DNA of 64,000 nt, taken from contig VCAZ01000063.1 of the NCBI GenBank assembly GCA_005784505.1, forward strand, positions 1,050,001 through 1,114,000, given 5' to 3'. A program made the translations under genes and the position numbers. This DNA comes from Bagarius yarrelli (taxonomy: Eukaryota > Chordata > Actinopteri > Siluriformes > Sisoridae). Shown here piece by piece: positions 1-11,403 of this stretch. Within the stretch, counting starts at the first letter, position 1, and the number at the start of each line of letters is the position of its first letter. Under the pieces are notes generated by a model. That model was given only the letters and a program-made list of their open reading frames with translations. It made no database searches and was not told the origin of the DNA.

Positions 1-2457
1 CCGGTAGAGTGCGGCTGCCGTGAAGTGCATTAATAGCCGCTTGTGCCTCTGCGTTACTCTGATATTTCACAAATGCACAACCTGCAAACAAAATAATTAC
101 ACAAAACACACACTTACATCAATCCCATTTACTCTAACACACCACATCACCTGAACAGGTTCTGTTTTGGTTGCCAGATTGATTCATTGAGTTATTCAAA
201 CCCTGTGTTTAAATTCTTTTATTAAGAATGTGGTTACAAAACAGCATCAACCCTCGTGCAAGTTCTAATTATAAATAAACCTGTGTTTGTTTTTCACACA
301 TAACTCATACACCTGGCTGGATCCTCCACTGTCTCCCGGCGGTCTAATGTAATGCAGCCTAACCAGGTGAACCGAGGGCCACGCCCACAGCCTGGAGGCC
401 TTTTATTATTATTTTTTTAATAATTCATTTGACATCTGTTTAGTAGAAGTCTGATATTCTACTATGTGTCTCTTCTTATATATTTTTTTAATTATTCCAA
501 TTTTATTTTATAGTGATGAGTGGTGTTTTTCTTTTTTGTTCACCTTTACTGGCTCCGTCTGGTCCTCTGAGCACAGTGCACTCCTCTATACTGCCGAACG
601 GCTCGAACATCTTCCTCACATCAGTATCTGACTGCTGCTTTCCCAGCATTCCCACAAACAGCTTCCTGTCTGGAGGCACAGAGGGAAAACCGTATAATGA
701 TAATAATTAGTAATATTATTAGGTATAATCAAGACTATTTTAAACTATTACATGGTTATTATTAATAGATACTGAAGACTAAACAATAATGAAAGCTATG
801 ACCCGTGTAAATTTCGGCTGGCTTGTAAATCATGTAGAATAATGAAAATATGAGCTGTACACAGTGTATCTTTGACATTTTTTTTAGTATTACAAAATAT
901 TTTTCAAAAATGTAGACACGAAAAAAGCCCCACTCATATTTAACCCCTGAACTACAGCTTTGAGCGGCAGTGCTATTTTTGTCCAGTAGAGGGAACCACG
1001 CACCTTTGTCTGTTATAAAGTGTGTTTGTGGGTACATGGAAGAATATTTCTATGCTTGGCAAGAGGAATAAACAGGTTTTCCATGATGTCACTTACACTG
1101 ACGATAACAACAATCATTAGAGATTGTTTAGGGACTTCGATTTTTATTTTCCACTGCTGCTCTTTAACTGGCAGCCTAATAAACTACCGTAAATTATATT
1201 TCAGTTCATTATTAATCTGAAATTCAGGTAAATGCAATGATTTAATTCAGTGTTTCTGTCTGTTTGTGTTAAAGAGAGACAGAGAGAGAGAGAGAAAAGG
1301 CGTGAGTGTGTGCATTTGTGTGGTTATGTTTTGAGAGTTTTTTAATTAAAAAAAAAAAAAGCCAGCTTTTATTTCTGGTTCAGCTTTAATCAATTTAATA
1401 AAAGTTAAATGTTCAACGAGGGAGAGACAAAAAAGTAAAAAAAAAAAAAAATGACGAAAAAAGAAACTGTGACAAAAAAAGGGAAAATAACAATGAATAC
1501 GACAAAATACAAATAAAAAAAAGAAAGAGAGAGAAGGAGAGGAAAGAAAGGATAGTAAGAGAGGAAGAGAAGAGAGGATAGGGAGAAAAAACAAAAGACA
1601 AAAAAAAAAGATTAAAAGGAAAATCGGGATGAATCATTTCACGGGATGAATCTCTTAATGCAACAGTGTGTGTGTACGTGTGTGAATGTGTTTTACCTCC
1701 ACGGCCTTCACTGTCTGCAGGCTTCACCTGAATGGGTCGGTTCATCTGAAACAAACACACAAAATTCTTTCTCAATCTCATTTCATACATGTGTCCGTGT
1801 GAGTGTGTGTTGTTGCCACATGTCTTTTTTCCTGTCTGTTTTAGATACATCTTTTTTTTATGCACCTCATAAGTCCCCCCCACCCCTTCCGTCTCTCTCT
1901 CGCAGATACACACACACACGCACACACACACACGGCTGTTCAGTTGACATCTGCTGTGAGATATAGGGGATAGACGGGATTAAGCAAACTCGCTCACTAA
2001 TCTGACTTCGAGCGCTTCATCAGATTAAAATACTGAGGGATTCAGAGCGAGGAGGAAGCAAGGGATAAGGAAGGAGTGCAGTAGAGGCAAGAAAGAAAAA
2101 GAAAAATGAAGTGGAGAGCTGGAAGAAGGAGATCAAATAAGGGAAAAAGACAGGAAATTATGTAATTATGTAGCAGATGAACATTGGAACTATTTCTGAA
2201 TCAGTCACTCTGAATCGCAGCACAAACTGAACTGTTCTCTCTCTTTCTCTCACACACACACAAACGCACACACACACGCACCCCTGCCCTTTGTGCAAGC
2301 GTAAAAGTGTAAGAATTGAAGCAAAATTAAAACTATTTTTTCTTCTGTTCACTCACATTGCTTTCTGTAAATTAATTAAGAAAAAACAATTAAAATTTAT
2401 ATTAAAAAAAACATCAGCATTACAGCATTTCATCACACCTGTTATTATATATATTAT

Positions 2458-2537
<80 letters not shown>

Positions 2538-4390
2538 ACAGGTGTGATGATGAAATGCTGTAATGCTGATATATATATACATACATACACACACAGTCTG
2601 ACTTTACTAATTTAAAATTTTAGAGGAACGTGAAAAGACTGAGGACGTGTTTTAGAAGGAAAAGGAGAGAAAAAGAATAGAAATCTAACAAAAAAAACGA
2701 CTGTAACTCTCATATATAGGTATATCAATAGTGTATACAGCGTGCTGTTCTGCAAACAGAGGGCTTGGGACACCTGTAGAACTAATTTTAATCAAATGAT
2801 ACAAATAAACGCTCATTTAATTTTTTTCTGCCATTTTAATTGATTTTGGAACCTTTGTAACATTTTTAACTGCAGAGTTAAAGTCATTTCCTGGACGTGC
2901 CTAAAAAGAAAAAAAGAAAGTGGTGTAAAATTTAAACATAATATATATTATTATATATACATATACATCACCTGAATAGCACCTGTTCAGTTCTGTAGCA
3001 TCATTACTAAAAATTATTTAACTCAGGGACATAAGGACACGCTCCAGAGCTGTGTACATACTGGACATGTCAATAAGTCATTAAAGACACCTTTAATTAT
3101 ACTCCTGGTTGGAATATTTCTGACTGCCCTCCCGCAGAAGCATCGGTTCTGCTTGGTAATATGAGATATTTACAGTGTAAAAGGTTTTAAATAATTGATG
3201 AGTGAAACTGTATTTCATGATAGGCTTCATGGTGGAGTTCTTTATTTAATGTCCTGTAAATGTATATGATCACTGAAAATCTGATCACAGTATTATGGAT
3301 CTTTAGCTTCTATCGATCAGCAGGTTGGAGTTTATTTTAAACATCTTGACGGTATCCCTTTGTAAATCTGAGCTCTTGTTTCAGATATTAGAAGCTAGGG
3401 CTTTTTTAACAGACAAAAAAAAATGTTTCTTGATTTAATTATTGTATTAAAACATTTTAACCAATTGAGAAGCTGGGAAAGTATCCACTAGCATAAAAAC
3501 TAGAATAAAAGCAAAAGACAATTTAAAATATAAAACCAAAGACTTTAATGTAACAGAGGTTAAGGCCACTGCCTGTATATTACCATAAACTATTTACCTA
3601 CATCATAAAACAGAAAAATGCATAAAGATCAAATATAAGCAGCAGACTGAGAAAAAAAAATTACCTGCCATGTGAATAATAATAATTTCGTTGATGATTT
3701 TTAACTTTTTACCACTATATGTCTCCTTATATAGATCAGGTAAATCCCTTTAGTCTGGACATTACGGGAATGATTCATCATTAATAATTAACTGAATTAA
3801 AAAACAATGGGATGTTTGTGGTTTCATCATATTTTAGTGTAGTGACATCAGACTGTGTGAGTGAATTAACACCTACGATGAGCTCTTCACCTCTGGGAGT
3901 AATGACTTCTGAGAGATTTACTCTTACGGCATTTGGCAGATGCCCTTATCCACAGCCGTTTATTTCTTTTATACATTTGAGCAAAAATACAATTAAGGTT
4001 CAGTAGCAAGTTCCTAGGGTAGTTTGTGATGTAGCAGGACAGATGCGGGTGTGTACAAAGGATTAAGACGGTTTTGCTCAGATGATGAGATTATAATGGT
4101 TTTCCTCCTCTTTTAAACCTTAAATTGATTGTCGAAAATCGGTCAGGTTTTAAAATGTAAAATCCCACTTAAAAAAAAAAAAAAACGCACCTCGGCTTTC
4201 TTTCCAAATATTATTAAAAAGGAACTTTTCTAAAAGAGCGCAAGGCGCATTATTCAAATTGAGAGGGTGTGACACCTGCCTTAAAAATCAAGGGGCAAAT
4301 TATAAATTAAGCAGGACAGGAGATGCTAGAAATGGAAAAGAAAGACAGAGGGAAAGAAAAAGAGAGAGAGTAAGAGAGAGAGAGATCAAA

Positions 4391-4433
<43 letters not shown>

Positions 4434-5294
4434 AGAGCAAATAAGCGTCATTGCACTGCCACTTCAGGTCGGCCCGGCAACCAGAAGGCTGTCGCCATGA
4501 CAACAGGGATCTGGGCTCACTAGCAGGTAAACAGGGTTGCCGTGGACAACAGGGGGAGGGATGGAAAGAGAATGAAAAAAGAAAAAAGATGAGTGAGAAA
4601 GATAAGAAAAATGAAAAGGATGTAAGAAAAAGAAACAGATGTTGATAAAAGATTGATAATGGAATACTTGGCAACATTTGTCACCGCCTGAAGAAGAGAA
4701 GCCAATAACTATACAGACACCTGTTGACCTGAATGCACAGACACAAGCTCGTACGTATGCACTCAAACACAAGCACGGTGGCATATTGACTGGCACAAAA
4801 ACCCCCACACACACCACACACACACACAAAAAGGGAAATCGCTCTTATGTCCTTCAGCTGAAGCTTTTACTCAGATTTAAGATATTAAATCCAAACATGA
4901 TTCAATCAAATCGCATTACTCTGCCCTGTCCCTAAGCTTTATCTGCACACGCACACACACACACCCCTATCTTATGTTAAAAAGTGAGACACACTTTGAC
5001 CCAACTAAATAATGTGTACTATAAAACATCTCAATGACTAAACTCACACCTACATAGGACACACACCCAAACACACACCATGAAATGGAAAGTCTTTGTC
5101 ATCTTTATCATAAGCACCCAGCTAGTCAAAAGAGCAATGACTCAGAAATTCTACACACACATGCACATACACACATGCACACGCAGGTTTCAAGTAAATG
5201 CTTGTTTCTGTGGCCTGTGTGTGTAATAATGCATTCAATGTAATCTGTGCATTTGAGTGTGTGTATGTCTGTTTGTGTATTTGTGCATGTGAGT

Positions 5295-5335
<41 letters not shown>

Positions 5336-8300
5336 GCCACTTCACAAAAGCCTAATTTCCCTCTATCCAATCAACACGCAGCACTGGCCATCGCATCACT
5401 CCCGTTTCTTAGCAACCCAGCATCCCTTGTCCCAGCCGTCTCCCGGCAACATGCCTTGTGACCATAATCAAGCCACTACCCCACCCCCAATGACACACAC
5501 ACACACACACACACTCCTCCCAAATACCCCACCACCACCACCACAGTTCTCAAATCCTTTTTTTTTCATGTGTTCTCTTCTCCTGCTGCGTGATAACAAA
5601 GATGTAGAGAAAAATCCCGGCGCTGTAAAGAGCATCGTTTATTTCTCTTTATTCTCCCAAATGATTCTGGGCTACGAAATGGTGTAAACAAACACTTTAG
5701 GACTCTCCTGTAAACATGCACACTAAACACACAAGCGCACACACAAATATGGGGACAGATTAAATGCCATTATTAGCTGTTTTTTTTTTTTACGCGGACA
5801 TGAATAGCAGTGAATGTCAAAATCATAAATGGTGAATATTATCCTGTATAAAATTACACACACACATGCACGTACAACAGGGTCACATGAAATGCCAGTA
5901 TGAGATATCACGTCATTGAAAAAATCCACACATCAAATTTGATTTCTTTACTGTCTGAACCGATCGATGGTTCTGAACCGCTGCACTGTTCTCAGATGCA
6001 AATCACCAATAATCAATAGCTTAAGAAGTGAAACCTTGTCGTTAACACCAATTACAGCTACCTACAGTATTTAAAATAAACAGTTACACATGTGTAATGC
6101 TGCATGAATGATTAACTGTGACTTTACGAGTGTCTGTTGTCTTTAAAAAATACTATATTTAAATAGATTCCCTAAAATGTTCAGGATCAAACACTAAACT
6201 ACAGTAAAGAGATGGAAGTTTCGTGTTTAAAGGTGTAGCAGGAACCCAGGTAATCCTTACACACTAGTTTGATTAATCAAACAGTAAGTTTAAGCAATAT
6301 AAAATGCTGGAAATGTAGACAGGAAACTGGCATCTTTAGTCCTGTGGTTTTGTGAAATATGTTGGCATTGTCTTTGAGATTGGTTTGGCCTTGCACTTTC
6401 TTCAAGAGCAAGTCTTAAAGAAGACCAAACCGAGATCGGTCAAATGAAACAGTGACTTGTGCTTGCTATGATACGTTTATATTGACAGCGATTAAATAGC
6501 TGTAAGCCACCAGACTCTGGTTGCAATGGTGATAACATTCATCAGCGGTTGAAGCAACTAGCATTGCATTTATTGACAAATGAGTTTGGCTGCTACTAAA
6601 ATATCCCATCTCAAAGTTGTATCAGAGGAGATGAAGGAGAAACAGTGTGTGTTTTAATTTCGGATTAAATGACCTCTACATTCTTTACTCCTATTTAAAG
6701 TCGCTGCACTGAATTGCTCCGTATTTGCAGAATTTTTTAGTCTCGTGACTAATTTGGACACATTCAGCATTACCAACTACAGCTGATAAATAATTCACTG
6801 ATAAATAAAGTCAGGAAAGACAGCAAAATTGCATCAGAAATTGCAGAATTACATACTAAATAGTGTACGAAAGGACGAGTGGTATGTACATGCAAAAATC
6901 AGCTCACAAAAATTTCCCAGGTGATCTACTACTTCTGTCTGGAAGTGCTTCACATCCTTCAACATTGTTCCTTGTGGTTAAATTGCACTTGTTTAACATC
7001 ATTCAATATAGTGAACATTATTCAACTTCATGCTGCTGCGACATCGTTTGTCATTTGACAATCTAGTACATCCGAATTTTTTTTTTTATTTATACCACCC
7101 ATAATTGTACTACATGGTACTTTTAACTCAAATGTAGGACCTACTTAGATAGTTTACAATTTTGACACAGCACACAGCACTTTGACACAGCACAAAATAT
7201 TTGTTTAAGAACAAGTTATTCATCAAGTGAAATTATTTTTCAATAGAAGAAGAATAAAACTTTGAAAGAAGAATTTTGTTGATATAACATGATATTAGAC
7301 TTTTTAGTCTTCAAAATTTTACCTTTTATTGATTATTTTCTGCATTGTATTAACTGCTGTAAATGTGTTAGCCTATATATTTTTGTATGCTTTTTGTAAC
7401 CAGTGTTGTGGAGTAACTAGTTACAGGAAACAGAGTTATGTACTTTTATTACAAAATAAATTGATATAACATCGATAAACTGCTGTAAGTTTGTTATATA
7501 TTTTTGTATGGTTTTTTTTTACATTTTTACGTACTTAAAAAAAAAATGCAATAGTAATTCGTTACAGCTACTCAGAAAAAATGTGTAATTAAATCACAGT
7601 TAGAAAATTATTATATAATTAGTTATATCTGGATATTTTATTTAAAAACTTAGGATATGTTAAATAACAATAATTTGTTGTTGTTTTAATTTGCACAATA
7701 TATTCTGCTAAGCCATTTATTAAAACGATTCTAATGCATTTGATTGGTTCTCTGTTTTTGAATTTGAGTCGCACCACGTCGGCCACATTGTCCCTGAAGA
7801 GAGTAAGACTTACCTTTACTTAGAAACTTAAAAGTGATGAAATCTAATCAGTTAATTTATTTTTATAAAGTAATTGAAAAAAAGAGTCGTTTGTAATCTT
7901 AAACCTATTGAATTTCCAGAGTAAGCTTCCTAACACTGCATGTAACAAAGACTAAGTAAGAATTATCTAATAATTAAACAAAAATATTTTTTATTCTGGA
8001 TCAAACAGATTTTTATTTTTTTTATATTAATTCAAGTCATTTTACTCTACCCTACTCCTTCACTTCCTCATTCCTCTGTACAGTTAGTCTAAATATTCTG
8101 ATTGGCTGAAGCCGATACAGCATCTGATCTGCGCCAGGAAATAAATATACCATCATTGAAAATATCGATTAAACAGTGGACACACCGTGCAACATCCAGA
8201 GAGCCGTGATTAATAAACCTCATCACGTGATGACTCACGTGCGATTTATTCGCCTTGTTTACGTTACTGTAATTCTAGACGTTGCTCAAGTTGTGAACAA

Positions 8301-11218
8301 TAATCACACATCAAAAATAATTTAATGAATGTAATTAAATGGCAAAAAAAAATAACAAATGTAAAGAAAACAGTGGTGGCATTAGAAATAGGATTATTAA
8401 AATATTTGCTTTGCTTTGCTTTGCATTCAAGAGCTTTTTTAACGTGTGTTGAAACGCTGGGAACTGATCACGACTATCTGATCTAAACGTAATCACCAAA
8501 GGCCACACACACAATCCCTAACAGATGTCTGAGTTTAAGCTGATAGATGCTGCCCCCTAATACACACACACCCCACCACCACCACTCGTAGCTCATTATG
8601 TCAAATTTTCATTCATTCATTTCTTCCCTTCCCCCCTTCTCACTCTCTCCCCTTCTTCATTTCTGCCTCCAATTTCTTTTTAATTACCCCTCTTTTCACC
8701 CCACCGCCCCGATCCTCATTCCCGACGCTCTCTTCACCCCCACATTTATTCCCACAATGAATCCGTCTTATCTCACCGTCACGAACAGAAACTGACTCTA
8801 ACGTGTACTTCGTTTGTACTGTAACTCCAAAAGGATGTAAAAAATAATAATTAAAAAAAAAAAAAAAGCACACACTCGCCGGGTCGCTTAAACACATTCT
8901 AGAGAATAGAAATAACAATAAAAGCTAAATAAATAAATTATAGAACATGAAATAAATTTAAAAATAAATAAACACATAGCCTGAACACAGTAACAGGGCT
9001 TTAAATTATATAAGGGCTTTAAATTACTGTCTAAAAGATAGCTTTCCAACACACACACAGCAAACCCCCTTTTATCCACAACACCTGCCCTCCCCTCACC
9101 CACAACACCAGCACATCATATTCTACCCAAACCTTTCTCGCACACAAACATGCACAACTTAATAAACTGACATTTCCTGCCATGTTTTAAGCAGAGCTAA
9201 ACAACTAAACAGACCTACAGCATGCTAATTTTTTTAACTGCTCCTTAAATCCGAGTTAACTACACACACAGATGAGAAGCATGACTCAAACACACACACA
9301 CAAATAATTCCAACCTGCGTGTTGCAGAGCTCGAGTGTGTGTTTGTGTTTCAGAGCTCCTGTGTGTGTTTGTGTTTCACAGCGTCGTTGTTTAAATGCAT
9401 GAAGGACAAAACATTTGAACAAAAATCACAGTTTTATTTTCAACTTTATCAGACGCTTTCGCTCACATCTTAAATTTCAGACACCTAAAAGGGATCAGGT
9501 GCTGCTGAGACAAGGCCTCGCTGCACAGGATAAAGGGAAAGAGGAGAAAGGGAGAGAAAGGAAAGAGGGAGAGAGGAAGAGAGAGGCAAGAGGATGAGAG
9601 AGAGGAGAGAGAGAGAAAGAAGAGAGGTAAGGATAGAAAGAGAGGAAAGAGGAAGAAAGAAAGGAGAGAGGGAGCGAGAGAGAGGAAAAGAGAGGAGAGC
9701 GGGAGAGAAAGGAGAGAAGGAAAGAGAGAGAAGAGAGGAAGAGCGGGAGAGAGAGAGAAAAAAGGAAGGGGGAAACTGGGAAAAGAATCATCTCATGAGA
9801 CTTTCGAAATGATTTCTTCCTGATTCGTCATCCTAATATGCCATTAATTACTGCAACACTGCTCATGTTAGAACTATTAAATATTCTAATATACTATTAT
9901 TAATATAAATAATATCAGATAAAAATGAGTTCTGTGATGCTTCTATTTACACCGAAATGAAGAAGAAAGAACAAAAGAACGACTGAACGAAAGAAAGAAA
10001 AGAAAGAAAGAAATGGCAGATATGACAGATGATATCAGTTTTCATGATTCCAGATCCGATCTGATGATCCAGACATCATTTTGATCACTACAGCCACATG
10101 TCCTGATGACGTTTTTGTAGTGTCACTGCTTTGGTTGCTCCTCAGACTCTCCAGCAGGGTGGAGGGGGTGTAAATATATAAGTGTGATGGATGCCAGCCC
10201 CTGAGGCAGGGTATGAGTGGCACAACAGATTTCCATAAGGATGCCATTATGCGTGTGTGTGTGCCTGTGTGCGCCTGGAGCTGTGTCGTGCCTGAATGCG
10301 TGACGAGCCGGGCTTTGAGCAAACAACACGTTGGGATGGCAACTGGATACACGGAGTGAGAGATAGCAAGAGATAAAGGGCGGGGGGATGAAACGACGAA
10401 AGGAGAGTGTGGGTAGAAAAGACCAATACACACATACACATGCATGCACAAACACACCCCCTTTTTTCTTTCTTTGTCTGTTCTATCACCTCGCTCTGTC
10501 TATAGTGTGTGTGCCTCTCACCTGAAATTAAACATAGGGCCAGGTGCCACTGAGACTATACCATCTGTTCAACCCTGTGTTGCCCATATACCCCCCACCC
10601 CCCACTCCCCCCACTCTCCTTCCTCTGTTCCTAGGGCTCTTCACTAAACGCTCCCTCGGCGCTTTGCTAAACCATCCAACGTATGCAAGACCCAGGAAAA
10701 ACATGACACGTTTAATAGAAAGAGAGAGAGAGAGAAAGGGAGAGAGAGAGAAAGTGAAGGAGAGACTGAGAGAAAGAATAGAAATGGCTGAAGGTTAAAA
10801 AGGATGACTCTTCTTTTTTTGTATTCAGCTTACTGTTCTCATCCTAGTTACACACACACACTATTGGAAGTGCGTCGTCATGCCGACTTGACTGACAGAT
10901 GACAAAGGAGGTGTGGCTTTAAGGCAGGTGTGTGTGTGTGAGAGAGAGAAAGGCTGCTGTGGTTTAATGTGCTTTCCATTGTAATACTAAAACAGAGGGA
11001 GGAGGGGGTCCAAGTTTGGAGGCTTAGGTGATGAGGGTCGAAGAATGGAAAGATGGAGGGATTGAGAAGAAGGGGAGGAATTAAAAGGGAGGAGGGGGTC
11101 ACCCACTGGGTTCCTGTTTGAAAGGTCACAGGGGTCAGTCTACTGTCATGCTAATAACAGGATTTGGAACGGAACACTACAGGGGTGCGTACTTAAACCA
11201 CCGTGCACACACACACAT

Positions 11219-11303
<85 letters not shown>

Positions 11304-11304
11304 G

Positions 11305-11403
<99 letters not shown>

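Noticed and set aside
1346..1966. Overlapping open frames of 82-172 codons on both strands
   Set aside because: They translate CA/TG, GA and poly-A tracts (runs of Cys-Val, Ser-Leu-Phe) and lie in the celf3 intron; no domain or splice logic.
9495..9812. 98- and 72-codon frames
   Set aside because: Pure product of the polypurine tract: Arg/Glu on one strand, Ser/Leu on the other.
10035..10489. Three nested frames of 80-140 codons on the minus strand
   Set aside because: Low-complexity flanks, mutually overlapping frames, no recognisable protein family and no consistent exon boundaries.
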